Positions 47,929-58,762 of a DNA stretch of 64,000 nt are shown in pieces. Below the pieces are notes generated by a model. It saw only the letters and a list, made by a program, of their open reading frames with translations. It searched no databases and was not told where the DNA came from. Position numbers and translations under genes: made by a program. Location of the stretch: the NCBI RefSeq assembly GCF_014697475.1, contig NZ_JACJRV010000019.1, positions 1 to 64,000 of the forward strand. The letters are read 5' to 3'. Every line of letters starts with the position of its first letter. Positions within the stretch are counted from its first letter, which is position 1. Source of the stretch: Nostoc sp. FACHB-152. GTDB taxonomy: Bacteria > Cyanobacteriota > Cyanobacteriia > Cyanobacteriales > Nostocaceae.

Positions 47929-49911
47929 ATGACCTCTGTATCTATTAATAATTCTGCCGATTTTTTTGGCAACAGTCGCTCACTACTAAAAAAAAGAACA
48001 CTATTATTTCGTTACATAGCCGAAATAAATTTAATTTTTGGTCTTTGGTATTTACAATGGCGTATTACCCATTCCATCAATTTTGATGCACTATGGCTTT
48101 CAATTCCATTGCTGATAGCAGAAATTTATAGCTATTTCGGCGGTATGATGTTTGTCATTGGGTTGTGGCGGCCTTTAGTCCGACAGATTAAATCACTCGA
48201 CCAGTTGACACCAGCCTTACCCAAAACCGACTGGCCAACAGTAGATGTATTTATTACTTGCTACAACGAACCACCAGAAATTGTTGAAAAAACTGCTCAG
48301 GCCGCTTTAGCCATAGATTATCCTGCCACAAAGTTGCGTGTTTATGTGCTAGATGATGGTAACTCAGCCGATATGCGAAGCATGGCAGAAAAGTTATGTC
48401 TTGAAGATTTGCAGTCACCATTACTACAGCAAGAAGCCGATAGAATTGATGCCGAACTTTCTTTGTTAGTAGAACGCCTGCAACAATTAGAAAATCTCCG
48501 ACCGAATACTCAAGCAGCTGAACAATGGTTGAAAGAATCTGCATTAGTTAATCATCAAGATAAAACTGCTGCTGAGATATTTGTGCAGAGTCTACAACAA
48601 TTTATTCTTTGGCTACCTCCAAAACATCAAAGTATTGCTGAACGGCTAAATAGTGAAAAACAAAATGTAGAAGCAGCAATTGCTCAAAAAGAACTAGAAC
48701 TAGTTGACCTTGGGCGATTTCGCTATATTGCACGTCCAAAGCCTGCGGGTGTACCGCATCATGCCAAAGCCGGAAACCTAAATTATGCGATTTTTTCGGG
48801 TGAAACTGCTGGAGAATTTATTCTGACTTTAGATGCTGATCATATCCCCAAGCCGCAGTTTCTCAAGCGAGTTTTGCCATATTTCTCTACATATAATCTT
48901 TTTAGTGGTAAGTATGAGCAAAATAGTATTGCTTTTGTACAAACACCACAAGATTTTTATAATATTCCTTCGGGCGATCCCTTTGGACATCGTGCAAGTT
49001 TATTTTATGGGCCGCTACAACAAGGTAAAGATGGCATGAATGCCGCTTTTTATACAGGAACTAATGCAGTTCTCCGGCGGGAAGCACTAATTAATGTGGG
49101 ATTGCAATATTTTGCTGATGAGTATAGTAAAGATGAAAAACGGTTAGATGAATTTCAACTAGTTGGTGGCGTATCTAGTAACAGTATTACAGAAGATATG
49201 AATACAGCTATGCGTTTACATAGTGCTGGCTGGAAATCAGTTTATCATCATGAACTTTTGGCTGAAGGTTTAGCACCAGATGATTTGAGTTCTACTTTAA
49301 AACAAAGATTACGTTGGGCGCAAGGAACTATTCAAGTACTGATTAAAGAAAATCCTTTAACAAAACCAGGATTAACATTTTGGCAACGTCTGCAATATTT
49401 TCAGACGATGTATAGTTATTTTTCTGGTTTTGCTACGCTTGTTTTCATTGCTTGTCCAATTATTTATTTCTTTACAGAACTTGTGCCTGTTAAAGCTTAT
49501 GGGTCTGATTTTGCCCTACATTTTTTCCCGGCATTTATTGTCAATCGTTTGACTTTTTTAGCAGCGACCTGGGGCATACCTGCTAGTGAAGTTTGGCGTT
49601 CTGAACAATATGCGATCGCACTATTTCCTTTATTAATCCAAGCTGTGTGGAGTGTTTTTACAGGACAGAAAATTAATTTTCAAGTTACGCCTAAACAGAG
49701 GCAATCTGGTATTTATCTCCGCATGGTTTGGCCACAATTGTTGGTATTTAGCCTGACCTTGCTAGGCATATTTTGGAGCCTTTATCGCTTTGCAATTGGT
49801 CAGCTTAATAATCCTTTAGTTCACTTACTTAATAGTGTATGGGCTATCTACAATTTGCTACTTTTGTGGGCTATTATCCGAGCTTCTGTTTGGCAACCTG
49901 CAAAAGAGTAA
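47929..49911 (+). CDS. Cellulose-synthase-like GT2 glycosyltransferase
   Basis: A 660-residue membrane glycosyltransferase of family 2. Catalytic residues are LDDG (Asp about 142-143), DADH (about 302-305), ITEDMNTA (the TED-type base) and QRLRW (about 457-461, QxxRW). TM helices sit at both ends (two near 25-90, several after 490). An unusual insert of about 120 residues (about 150-270, mostly helical, rich in Glu, Gln and Leu) lies between LDDG and RFRYIARPK. No PilZ domain follows, so the enzyme is not directly c-di-GMP controlled in the BcsA manner. The product could be a glucan or another beta-linked polymer. No symbol is assigned because the product is unknown. Confidence 0.88.
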   Translation: MTSVSINNSADFFGNSRSLLKKRTLLFRYIAEINLIFGLWYLQWRITHSINFDALWLSIPLLIAEIYSYFGGMMFVIGLWRPLVRQIKSLDQLTPALPKTDWPTVDVFITCYNEPPEIVEKTAQAALAIDYPATKLRVYVLDDGNSADMRSMAEKLCLEDLQSPLLQQEADRIDAELSLLVERLQQLENLRPNTQAAEQWLKESALVNHQDKTAAEIFVQSLQQFILWLPPKHQSIAERLNSEKQNVEAAIAQKELELVDLGRFRYIARPKPAGVPHHAKAGNLNYAIFSGETAGEFILTLDADHIPKPQFLKRVLPYFSTYNLFSGKYEQNSIAFVQTPQDFYNIPSGDPFGHRASLFYGPLQQGKDGMNAAFYTGTNAVLRREALINVGLQYFADEYSKDEKRLDEFQLVGGVSSNSITEDMNTAMRLHSAGWKSVYHHELLAEGLAPDDLSSTLKQRLRWAQGTIQVLIKENPLTKPGLTFWQRLQYFQTMYSYFSGFATLVFIACPIIYFFTELVPVKAYGSDFALHFFPAFIVNRLTFLAATWGIPASEVWRSEQYAIALFPLLIQAVWSVFTGQKINFQVTPKQRQSGIYLRMVWPQLLVFSLTLLGIFWSLYRFAIGQLNNPLVHLLNSVWAIYNLLLLWAIIRASVWQPAKE

Positions 49912-49961
49912 TCAAAACACATCAAAATTATTTGCTATTAAATACAACATAAAAAACAGTC

Positions 49962-50669
49962 ATGAATACTGAGTTAAACTCCAATAACTTCATCAAACAA
50001 ACTGTCTTAACAATTTATGCTCATGCTGATGATGAAGTTTTACCTGCGGCTGGTACTTTACGTTTAATGTCTCAAGCAGGATGGAATGTTCACTGTCTAA
50101 TTTTGACTGAAGGCAATCTTTCTAGTTCGCCTATTAAAGGTACACGTCATCAAGAGGCAGAAGATGCTGGTAAAATAATTGGCGCAACGTATGAGTTTCA
50201 TGCTCTTGAAGAGTGTAACTTTTCTACACAAGCGGTGATTAAAGTTACAGAAGACGCTATTAGACGTTGGCAACCTGATTTAATTATTACTCACGCACCA
50301 CAACCGGAAAAGTATGGACATAGAGACCATGAAGTATGTGCGATCGCAGTTTCTAATGTTGCTACCCGACAAAACATTCCTTTGTGGTATTCTGCACCTC
50401 CTGTCTTTTTGCGTGGGTTTGAGCCAAACTTTTTTGTAGATATTACTTCAGTAATTGAAGAAAAAATTGCAGCTATTGGTTGTTACGAATCAGAAAGCAA
50501 TAAAGCATTTATGCAACTTGATGCTATTATCATATTGTCTCGATTCTGGGCTAGAGAATTAGGACAAAAAGACGGTTATTTTGAAGCTTTTGAAATTTCT
50601 CGGCAATGGGTAAATGCTAGTTTCTTTTCTGCATGGGCTAATAGTAAAATACAACTATTATGCACTTAA
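49962..50669 (+). CDS. PIG-L family N-acetylglucosaminyl deacetylase-like protein
   Basis: A 235-residue hydrolase of the LmbE/PIG-L type, zinc-dependent enzymes that remove acetyl from N-acetylglucosamine groups. The metal motif AHADDEV is at 20-26 (PHPDDE in most relatives), with the second motif YGHRDHE near 118-124. It starts 50 bases after the synthase gene, suggesting that the polymer or its precursor is de-N-acetylated. It is cytoplasmic (no signal peptide), which argues for action on a precursor rather than the exported polymer. Confidence 0.88.
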   Translation: MNTELNSNNFIKQTVLTIYAHADDEVLPAAGTLRLMSQAGWNVHCLILTEGNLSSSPIKGTRHQEAEDAGKIIGATYEFHALEECNFSTQAVIKVTEDAIRRWQPDLIITHAPQPEKYGHRDHEVCAIAVSNVATRQNIPLWYSAPPVFLRGFEPNFFVDITSVIEEKIAAIGCYESESNKAFMQLDAIIILSRFWARELGQKDGYFEAFEISRQWVNASFFSAWANSKIQLLCT

Positions 50670-50780
50670 TAAACAAGCTATATTCGGCAATTTTAAAATT
50701 AAAATATATCTTGCGGTTCAAGTATGCAAGTGCCAAAATAGATAAGTAGAAATGTTATACCAAAAATAAACAAGGTATTT

Positions 50781-51104
50781 ATGAATCCTACAGTAAAAGT
50801 AATAGAACCATCAGGAATTTTAGATGGCATTAGAGGCAATCAATTGCGTCGTGAAGTTAGCGATATTATAAATGACGGCACAGATATTTTATTGATTGAT
50901 ATGAAAGAAGTTAAATTTATAGATAGTTCTGGTTTAGGCTCTTTAGTATCAGCAATGCAAATGGCACGAAATGCTAATACTAAGCTTTTTGTCTGCTCTA
51001 TTAACGACCAAGTTAGAATGTTGTTTGAATTAACTAAGATGGATAGAATTTTTCAATCATTTAGCGATCAAAATGAATTTAAACGTCAAGTCTTAACAAC
51101 TTAG
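50781..51104 (+). CDS. STAS-domain anti-sigma-factor antagonist
   Basis: A 107-residue single STAS domain (SpoIIAA/RsbV type). The phosphorylatable serine region is FIDSSGLGSLVSA at about 47-59. In partner switching, the unphosphorylated form binds and sequesters a kinase/anti-sigma factor. A possible kinase (52480) and phosphatase (51144) are next door. It lies 112 bases after the PIG-L gene. Confidence 0.92.
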   Translation: MNPTVKVIEPSGILDGIRGNQLRREVSDIINDGTDILLIDMKEVKFIDSSGLGSLVSAMQMARNANTKLFVCSINDQVRMLFELTKMDRIFQSFSDQNEFKRQVLTT

Positions 51105-51143
51105 GAAACAATGCAGTAATAAAAAAAAAGTAATGCAACAGTA

Positions 51144-52337
51144 CTAATTAAAAGTAACTTTTAGCAAAGATAAGTCATCTTCAAGAACCTGTTGGCTGTT
51201 TAGTGACATGATTTGCATTAATATATCTTGGAGATGATAATTATTTACTTGGTTATATTTGATTAGTATGTCAATTAAAGCCTTGATTCCTAAAATCTTA
51301 CCGTCTCGCTGATTAATTTCATAAATACCATCACTAAAGATGTAGAGAGTGCTGTTTGCTTCAACTTCAAAAACAGCATTTGTGAATTCAACATTTGGCA
51401 AAAAGCCTATAGGTAAGTCTAAAGAATTTAGTTGTTTAACTTGAAAGTCTGTTGGAGATTTACCAGATAATAAGACAGCAGGTGGATGTCCAGCATTAGC
51501 GTAAACAAGTTGATGTTTAATCCGGTGATAAACTCCATACCAGATTGTGAAGTATTTAGCACCGTGATTACTCATCTGGAATACATTATTAAGTGATTTC
51601 AAAACTTCGCTCGGCTGATAAAAATTAGTGTTAGCTAAAGATTGCGATCGCAAAATATTCAAGACAGACATAGATAATAAGGCAGAACCTACTCCATGCC
51701 CTGATACATCTAACAAATAAATTACTAAATTATCTTCATCAAGCCAGTAATAATCAAAGCAGTCACCTCCTAACTGTGCAGAGGGAACAAAGAGAGCTTC
51801 TGTTGTGACGTTTCCTGTAAGTGGCTCAGGTAAGAGTGATTGTACATAATCAGCAGCCTCGGCTAAATCTGCTTCTAAAATTTGCTTTTGGGTTTGTAAA
51901 TTCTGGTTGAGTATTTCTAAAGTTTGCTTTTGACTGTGTAAAGCCTGATTTAGTTGATATAGTCTGAGTCCTGCTCTTATCCTTGCTTTTAATTCATTCA
52001 TTTCTATTGGCTTAGAGACAAATTCATCTGCTCCAGCATCAAGTCCTTTAACTCTATCTTCTTCTTCTCCCGGTGCTGCACCCTTAGCAGTTAGCAAAAT
52101 AAAAAAGGTAGTTGACAAATCTGGTTCCGCTTTAATTTGGCGGCACACTTCCAAGCCGTCTAATTCTGACATCACCCAATCACAGATAATCAACGCAGGA
52201 CGTAATAGTCGTGCTTGTATAATTCCTTCCTGACCATTGCTAACAACAGTAGTATCGTAACCTTGATTATGAAGTGTTCTTTTTAAGACTGCTCGTACAA
52301 TTGGATCGTCATCAATCACTAAAATTTTTATCATCAA
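51144..52337 (-). CDS. Response regulator with PP2C (SpoIIE-type) phosphatase domain
   Basis: A 397-residue protein with an N-terminal receiver (about 3-125: acidic pocket DDDP at 9-12, phosphoacceptor Asp in IICDWVMSELDG, about 54, Lys in SKPIE). A coiled linker (about 130-160) follows, then a PP2C phosphatase domain with GGDCFDY, LLDVSGHGVGSALLS and FSDGIYE. Such proteins (RsbU/RsbP type) dephosphorylate STAS proteins, here presumably the one at 50781 (convergent). The receiver would be controlled by a histidine kinase. Confidence 0.93.
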   Translation of the reverse strand: MMIKILVIDDDPIVRAVLKRTLHNQGYDTTVVSNGQEGIIQARLLRPALIICDWVMSELDGLEVCRQIKAEPDLSTTFFILLTAKGAAPGEEEDRVKGLDAGADEFVSKPIEMNELKARIRAGLRLYQLNQALHSQKQTLEILNQNLQTQKQILEADLAEAADYVQSLLPEPLTGNVTTEALFVPSAQLGGDCFDYYWLDEDNLVIYLLDVSGHGVGSALLSMSVLNILRSQSLANTNFYQPSEVLKSLNNVFQMSNHGAKYFTIWYGVYHRIKHQLVYANAGHPPAVLLSGKSPTDFQVKQLNSLDLPIGFLPNVEFTNAVFEVEANSTLYIFSDGIYEINQRDGKILGIKALIDILIKYNQVNNYHLQDILMQIMSLNSQQVLEDDLSLLKVTFN

Positions 52338-52479
52338 ATCTAATATTAAATGAAATAATAATTAATTGATTGCTTGCTCTAAGTTACTTATTTTTCCCTA
52401 AGTGACCTATAGTAAATATACTCAAATTAAATAAATAATTTTCGCTTAGGATTAAGTCAGAGTTTTTGTGTGACGCATA

Positions 52480-52896
52480 GTGAAGAGTCAAATTAATTTA
52501 AGGGTCAATACAGACTTAGGGGTGTTATCTAGTGTTCTATCTTGGTTTGATCAAATTAATATTCCACCCATTAGTAATCAACAAATATGGTGGCAATGTC
52601 AAACATTAATGATAGAAGGCTTTACTAATATTGTTGAACACGCACATAAAGGCTTACCAAAAGAGACTCCTATCGAAATTGAAGTTTTGCGCTCAGATAA
52701 GTCTATAAAAATACATATACTATCTCAAGGTGCGCCTTTTGATTTAGAGCAGCAATTACAAGTACAGTCTGAATTAGCAGACAATGAACTAGAGCGTGGA
52801 CGCGGCTTAAAAATTATGGCGGCGATCGCAGATAAATTGAGTTACGAAAAGATTGACGATAATCGTTATTGTTTATTTATCGGTAAATGTTATTAA
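52480..52896 (+). CDS. RsbW-like HATPase (serine kinase / anti-sigma factor)
   Basis: A 138-residue GHKL ATPase of RsbW type. The N-box is EGFTNIVEHAHKG (about 47-59) and the G-box ERGRGLKIMAAIAD. Such proteins phosphorylate the STAS partner and bind a sigma factor or another target. The start is GTG at 52480 with no strong ribosome-binding site. It completes the three-part switch with the genes at 50781 and 51144. Confidence 0.9.
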   Translation: MKSQINLRVNTDLGVLSSVLSWFDQINIPPISNQQIWWQCQTLMIEGFTNIVEHAHKGLPKETPIEIEVLRSDKSIKIHILSQGAPFDLEQQLQVQSELADNELERGRGLKIMAAIADKLSYEKIDDNRYCLFIGKCY

Positions 52897-53072
52897 AAAT
52901 AGGTAACAGGTTATAGGTAAGATTAAACAAATTTGAAAGTATTTTCCTAGATCGACTTTTGTTTAAAATTTTTACTTCATCCACAGACAATCTTCTGTAT
53001 TTTTATAATTCATAGGATGAAATGTTATTAAACACCAAATAAATTTCAATTCTGTAACCTTTAACCTATAAC

Positions 53073-56000
53073 CTAGTTTTTTAAAAAATCTTGAATCTGC
53101 TTGATAGATTCTTCTAATTCAGCAATTATTTGGCTTGTACCTCTACGCTCTTGATTACGAGCGCATAGTTCAAGTTTTTCCGCAGCTAGGCGCATAAATG
53201 TCGCTCCAATATTAGCACTAGCACCTTTAATTTGATGAGCTTCGTGAGCCACTTGCCGAAAATCACTAGAAGCGATCGCTGCTTTGACTATTTCTATCCG
53301 AGGTTGTATATCTTCAACAAATAATTCTAATAAAGTAATTTCAAATTCTGCGTCGTTTTCTGAAAGTTGATGCAGGTGTTCCCAATCAATTGGCAAGGTA
53401 TTTATATTCAACTCTGGATGAGCAATTTGAGCTTCAGATTTTATACTATCTTGCCGTTGCAATATAACTTTAATCCATTTTTCTAATGATGCCACCAAGT
53501 TTTCTTTTAATACAGGCTTACTCAGATAATCGTCCATACCTGCATCTAAGCACATCTTTTGGTCTTCTACCATAGCATTAGCTGTCATGGCAATAATTAC
53601 AGGACGATGAGTAATACAACAGCTTGCTTGCCGCCGATAAATTTCTTTTGTGGTTTCCCAACCATCAAGAATTGGCATTTGGCAATCCATCAAAATCAAA
53701 TCATATGAAATTTTTTCTAGTAGTTGTAAAACTTCTTCGCCATTAGCAGCAACATCGGCATTGTAGCCTAAATTTTGAATTTGTTTAAGCGCGACTTTTT
53801 GATTGACTAAGTTATCTTCAGCTAGCAAAATCTTAATTTTAGGCAAATCTATAGAAGTGCGATCGCTTTTGTTTTGGTAATTTTCTATTTCTAAATTCAA
53901 ACTTTTTTGATTAACGTTAGCTCTAGTTTCTAAAACAGCCATAAAAGTATCGAGCAGCCGAGATGCTTTAATAGGTTTAGTTAAATAAGCAGCAAAGCCA
54001 ATCTTGATTGCTCGCTGTATTTCATCTCGTTGATTGGTAGAAGTTAGCATAATTAAGGGGATTGCAGCAGTAGCAAAATTTGCCTTAATTTGTTCTCCTA
54101 AAGACATCCCATCAATTTCAGACCTCTGCATATCAATTAAAATAAAATCATAAGGCTGTTGTTGTTCACAAGCTGCTGCAATAGCATTGAGAGCAACAAC
54201 TACACTCTCTGCTTTATCTACTTGCATTCCCCAACTGGTAGCTTGATAGTAGATAATTTCGTAATTAGTCGCCTGATTATCAACTACCAACAAGCGGCGA
54301 TTAATTAAATTTTCAGTGTTGATTAGTGAAGGGGCAGGTTGGAGTTGTTTGGTAAAAGGAATCTCAAACCAAAACTTAGAGCCTTGTTTCCACTGACTTT
54401 CTATACCAATTTCTCCTCCCATTAAAGTTACTAGTTGCTTACAAATAGCTAATCCTAAACCTGTGCCACCATACTTACGAGTAGTAGAAGCATCCACTTG
54501 GGTAAATGGTGTGAACAGTCGGCTTTGGTCTTCTAATATAATACCTAATCCAGTATCTATGACTGTGAAAAAAATAGTAGCTGTAGTGGGAGTTTCGGAG
54601 CGCAATTCTGCCGTGATCACAACTTCCCCTTGGCTGGTAAACTTGATGGCATTATTTATTAAGTTCATCAGAATTTGCCGCAAGCGACCAGCATCACCTT
54701 GGAGTTGTGTAGGAACATGAGGATAGATTAATGCTGCAATTTCTAATCCTTTTTTATGAGCTTGGATAGCTAATAAATCTAATACTTCTTCAATACAATT
54801 AGATAAATCAAAATTGAGAGTTTCTAATGCCATTTCTCCAGCTTCAAGTTTAGATAAATCTAAAATCTCGTTAATTAGGCTTAAAAGGGCATCACCACTA
54901 ATCCGAATTGTTTCGATAAAATCTTGCTGCTCTGGGTTGAGTGGAGTGTCTAACATCAAGCTAGTCATACCTAATACCGCATTCATCGGTGTCCGGATTT
55001 CATGGCTCATATTGGCTAAAAAAGCACTTTTTGCTTGAGAGGCTAGTTCCGCTTGCCGACGGGCAACTTCAAGTTCTTGTCGTTGTCGAGTCTCGACTTC
55101 TAATAGTTGGGCTTGGGTGATAGCAATGCCGACTTGATCTGCTATTTCTCGCAAAAGATGAGTTTCAAAACTTGACCATTGGCTAGAGGTAGCGCACTGA
55201 TGAACAATTAGTAAACCACAAAGTTCTTCTTTAATCAGAATCGGTACAATCAAGTTAGCTTTGACTTCAAACTGTTGTAATAGTTTTATATTGCTTTGTT
55301 GTATTTCTAGCAAATCCAAATTAGCGATCGCATCATTTCGCTTAAGACGATACTGTTGTAGACAATATTGCTGTTGATATTCGGTTTGCAAGTAATCATT
55401 AGCCATCTTGTGTCCTTTAATTGGCTGCCACTCAGAAACCACTGCTTCAATTAAAATACTTCCAGAACCATCTGCTAATAGTTGATAAATCAGCACTCGG
55501 TCAGTCTGGAGAATTTTTTGCACCTCCTGAACAGTGATTTGAAGAATTTCTTCAATTTGTAAAGACTGCCGAATCTTGAGGGTAATTTCGGTAAATAATT
55601 GCGATCGCAAGTGTTGGCGTTGCAGTTCTTCCTCTGCTTGCTTGCGTTGGATAAACTGCCCCACTTGTTCGCCAACGGAATTCATGATTTTTAGCAAATC
55701 TTGGTCATATTGCTGACTCTGATGGCTAAAGCAGGTAATCACACCCAAGATTTTATGCTCACTTCTAATCGGAAAACCAAAAGCCCCATGCAGCCCTAAT
55801 ATTGCCGCAAACTGACTGCGTACAAAATTGTCATCATGAACAATATCAGTCAGCCAAACAGGTTCACAACTAGCCCAAACTTTGCCAGGTAATCCGATTC
55901 CTGGTTTAAATACGGTTTGCTGACTCAGTGTTTTAAACTCATACATCTCTAAAGATGCTCGATGCCATAAGTCAAAAAATCTGAGTACTTCTGCTGGCTG

Positions 56001-57704
56001 GTCTACCATCCAAATCTCACTCACATCCCATCCCAAGCTGTCACAAATCGCTTGCAAAATTTCGGGAGTTGCTGAGGCGATTGTATTGGACTCTGCTAAA
56101 ATGCGCGTAATAGCATATTGTGCAGTTAAATGCTGTTGTGTGCGTTTGCGTTCTGTAATATCAATACCCGTACCAATAATGTATTTTACAGAACCTTCGT
56201 AGTCTTGAAGGATAGTGTTTAACCATGCAATTAATTTTTTGCTACCATCCCTAGTTACCCAATAGTTTTCGTAATCTTGAGAGCCTTGTGTAATCTTACC
56301 TGCTTGCAACTGGGCAAAAACTACTTTGACTGGCTCTACTTCTTCAGGCAGTAAAAACAAATTCCAGAAATATCTACCTCTGACTTCATTAAATGAGTAA
56401 CCTGTGATTTGCTCACAAGCTTGATTAAAGCGAACAATTTTTCCTTGCGAATCGAGAACTATTACTAACGCACTGGCTGTGTCTAGTACTGCTGAGATAA
56501 AGTTACGCTCATCGTTGAGAGTATTTTCTATGGTCTTTCGCGCTGTGACTTCACAATAAATAAGGTAGTAGGTAACAGCAAGAACAACAAAACTAGAACA
56601 GATGGCGATCGCCAATATTAAAATTGTATTTTTAGCACTAGCTTTTGCTGCTTGTGATTCCTGCTGGAGTCGTTGCCGTTCTTCACTCTCCATCTCATGG
56701 ATAATTTTGCGGATGTTATCCATCAAATTTTGGCCTTTATTTGTCTGGATTAACTGTAATGAAGCCTCTAATCCCTGGTTTTGTCGCAAATCGATAGTTT
56801 GTTGGGTTTGACTAAGTTTCGCTACTACTAAAGGTTTGAGCGTGTTGAGATGTTGGCGTTGTGTTAATTGAGTAAATGTTAAACTTCTGAGTTTTTTCAG
56901 TTGTCTATCTACATTTTTGATCGCTGCTTGATAGTGTTTCAGATAATCTTCTTGTCCAGTCAGAATATAACCGCGTTGTCCAGTTTCCGCATCTTTAATT
57001 TGAGATAATAGCGTTTCTAAATTATTAATCTTCTCTTGAGTTTTTCTAACTTGATTATTTGTATTAATTAAAACTTTTATACTTTGATAAGATAATCCAC
57101 CTATTAACAGCAAAATTACGGATGCTAATCCAAAGCCGCCAGCAACCTTTTTAAAGAATTGCTGACGTACCTTCTGAGATTGTTGACGTTCTTGAGTAAC
57201 AAGTGCCAAGCTAGCTAAATTCCGTCGCAATTCCATTTGCTTGATAACTTGGCGACCTAAAGTTCGCAACGCCTCAACCTGTTCGGCAGATAAGTTTCGT
57301 GGTACACGGTCAATTACACACAGTGTTCCTAACGCGTAGCCTTCAGGGTTAGTTAGGGGTACACCAGCATAAAACCGGATATTAGGATCAGACGTAACTA
57401 ATGGGTTATTGGCAAAGCGATCATCTGCTGTAGCATCAGGCACGATAAAAACATCAGGTTGTAAAATAGCATGGGCGCAAAATGCCAGATCTCTAGGTGT
57501 TTCTAAGGCATCTAGACCGACTTTTGATTTAAACCACTGACGATTTTTATCAATTAAACTGACTAAAGCGATCGGAGTACCACAAATATATGATGCTAAA
57601 CGAGTGAGATCATCAAAGGCGGCATCCGATTGAGTATCGAGAATTTTATACTCCAAAAGTGACTTTATTCTCTGTATTTCGTTATCAGGTAATGGTGCTT
57701 CCAT
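53073..57704 (-). CDS. Large hybrid sensor histidine kinase
   Basis: A protein of about 1543 residues: N-terminal GAF domain, two membrane helices around a CHASE3 domain ([14 protein letters not shown]), PAS, two GAF domains, HisKA ([18 protein letters not shown]), HATPase, two receivers and HPt ([12 protein letters not shown]). The second receiver has [12 protein letters not shown]; the first has [12 protein letters not shown] and looks active too. The frame could extend to TTG 57746, but ATG 57704 ([11 protein letters not shown]) is preferred. As a full phosphorelay in one protein it can pass phosphate from the HPt to a separate receiver; the receiver-PP2C at 51144 is the nearest candidate. 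Confidence 0.93.
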   Translation of the reverse strand: MEAPLPDNEIQRIKSLLEYKILDTQSDAAFDDLTRLASYICGTPIALVSLIDKNRQWFKSKVGLDALETPRDLAFCAHAILQPDVFIVPDATADDRFANNPLVTSDPNIRFYAGVPLTNPEGYALGTLCVIDRVPRNLSAEQVEALRTLGRQVIKQMELRRNLASLALVTQERQQSQKVRQQFFKKVAGGFGLASVILLLIGGLSYQSIKVLINTNNQVRKTQEKINNLETLLSQIKDAETGQRGYILTGQEDYLKHYQAAIKNVDRQLKKLRSLTFTQLTQRQHLNTLKPLVVAKLSQTQQTIDLRQNQGLEASLQLIQTNKGQNLMDNIRKIIHEMESEERQRLQQESQAAKASAKNTILILAIAICSSFVVLAVTYYLIYCEVTARKTIENTLNDERNFISAVLDTASALVIVLDSQGKIVRFNQACEQITGYSFNEVRGRYFWNLFLLPEEVEPVKVVFAQLQAGKITQGSQDYENYWVTRDGSKKLIAWLNTILQDYEGSVKYIIGTGIDITERKRTQQHLTAQYAITRILAESNTIASATPEILQAICDSLGWDVSEIWMVDQPAEVLRFFDLWHRASLEMYEFKTLSQQTVFKPGIGLPGKVWASCEPVWLTDIVHDDNFVRSQFAAILGLHGAFGFPIRSEHKILGVITCFSHQSQQYDQDLLKIMNSVGEQVGQFIQRKQAEEELQRQHLRSQLFTEITLKIRQSLQIEEILQITVQEVQKILQTDRVLIYQLLADGSGSILIEAVVSEWQPIKGHKMANDYLQTEYQQQYCLQQYRLKRNDAIANLDLLEIQQSNIKLLQQFEVKANLIVPILIKEELCGLLIVHQCATSSQWSSFETHLLREIADQVGIAITQAQLLEVETRQRQELEVARRQAELASQAKSAFLANMSHEIRTPMNAVLGMTSLMLDTPLNPEQQDFIETIRISGDALLSLINEILDLSKLEAGEMALETLNFDLSNCIEEVLDLLAIQAHKKGLEIAALIYPHVPTQLQGDAGRLRQILMNLINNAIKFTSQGEVVITAELRSETPTTATIFFTVIDTGLGIILEDQSRLFTPFTQVDASTTRKYGGTGLGLAICKQLVTLMGGEIGIESQWKQGSKFWFEIPFTKQLQPAPSLINTENLINRRLLVVDNQATNYEIIYYQATSWGMQVDKAESVVVALNAIAAACEQQQPYDFILIDMQRSEIDGMSLGEQIKANFATAAIPLIMLTSTNQRDEIQRAIKIGFAAYLTKPIKASRLLDTFMAVLETRANVNQKSLNLEIENYQNKSDRTSIDLPKIKILLAEDNLVNQKVALKQIQNLGYNADVAANGEEVLQLLEKISYDLILMDCQMPILDGWETTKEIYRRQASCCITHRPVIIAMTANAMVEDQKMCLDAGMDDYLSKPVLKENLVASLEKWIKVILQRQDSIKSEAQIAHPELNINTLPIDWEHLHQLSENDAEFEITLLELFVEDIQPRIEIVKAAIASSDFRQVAHEAHQIKGASANIGATFMRLAAEKLELCARNQERRGTSQIIAELEESIKQIQDFLKN

Positions 57705-57746
57705 CTTTAAACTTGAGTGATAGATGAAGTGACTTGTTAAGGTCAA

Positions 57747-58088
57747 CTAAGATTTGGCACCATTCTCAATAAGAATAAATAGTGAAAAAGGTGAGCAAAC
57801 CGATTGAGTTATTTATTACACAATGTGCTAATTATTCTGGCACAAGGTTTTTAAACCGTAATTATTGTTGAATAATTTAATTTCTGGAAGTCCCTAAACA
57901 GAAAAATAACCCCCTAAAAAGGGGGTTGGTGGGATATGTGATAACTCATAATGCTAAACCCTATGTGAAGACTGGGTTATTATCTTCGACTTTGGCTATC
58001 TAATACCAATTCAAATAATGTTTGCAACAGATACCCCACCCGCCTGATGGCACCCTCCCCTTGCCAAGGGGAGGGTTGGGGAGGGGTC
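57747..58088. other. Intergenic region with C/G-rich stems
   Basis: Two repeats: AACCCCCT/AGGGGGTT (57908-57927) and the ACCCTCCCCTT/AAGGGGAGGGT stem at about 58050-58075, which resembles the repeat at 47718-47801. No gene is supported. Confidence 0.6.
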
Positions 58089-58382
58089 TTAAGGCATCAA
58101 TTCCACAAACCGAGTGTAGCTGACCAAATTCGGAAATGCTTGATGCCAACTTTGAAGCACATCCAGAGTGTAGAATTCCTTGAAAGTCTTATATCCACTG
58201 CCATGAAATGCAATGACTATTGTCATTACCTCTGATAAACACATCCTCGATTGACTGCGCCGCTCTCCAGCAGTAGACGGTAATTGTGGTATTTGTTGCC
58301 ATAGATTTTCCCATTGGTTACAGAAATCATCTACATCCCAGAATATTTGAGTGATATCGAGCCGAGATACAATGGTAGACAT
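58089..58382 (-). pseudogene. Truncated IS982-type transposase
   Basis: Residues from ATG 58382 read MSTIVSRLDITQIFWDVDDF and later EVMTIVIAFHGSGYKTFKEF and LVSYTRFVELMP, the N-terminal helical domain of IS982-family transposases. The DDE catalytic part is missing; the frame stops where the C/G-rich repeat 58030-58085 begins. A longer frame (start 58427) is possible. The region 58385-58440 has a palindromic GGAAG/CTTCC word that may be part of an element end. Confidence 0.75.
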
Positions 58383-58427
58383 AGCGGAAAGTCTGAGCGG
58401 AGGCTTCCTCCGATCAGAACTTTCCAA

Positions 58428-58762
58428 GACAGCCGAGACCTTGATTTTTCTTAGATATTTTTAGTCTCGGCATTTTTTTGTCACTTTTTCACAGATTCTC
58501 AATCAATCGTAGCGATCGCCTGAACAATACCCAATTGTGCAAATCTATACATGGCAAGCTTTTTTGGCTTTTTCTAACCGTCGAACTCACGTTAATCTAA
58601 ACTTCAACTAATTCTCCCAATTTTATGAAGCTAGTTTTCTGCTGAATGTGAACCCATTAGTATTTTCTAGTTTACTAACAATAGGTTAAAATTTTGTGAG
58701 CAATAAGCAACGTCATTCATAAAAACTAAAATTAGCACAAATTTTTCCAAGGATATGCAGTT
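58428..58762. other. Intergenic region
   Basis: AT-rich, no gene seen. It may contain the remaining end of the IS982-type element and the promoter of the secreted protein at 58763. Confidence 0.5.

Noticed and set aside
47929-49911. Assignment of the GT2 gene as bcsA
   Set aside because: The catalytic motifs fit, but PilZ is absent and there is a large insert, so the product may not be cellulose.
58047-58235. Plus-strand frame of 62 codons
   Set aside because: Antisense to the transposase fragment and starts in a repeat.
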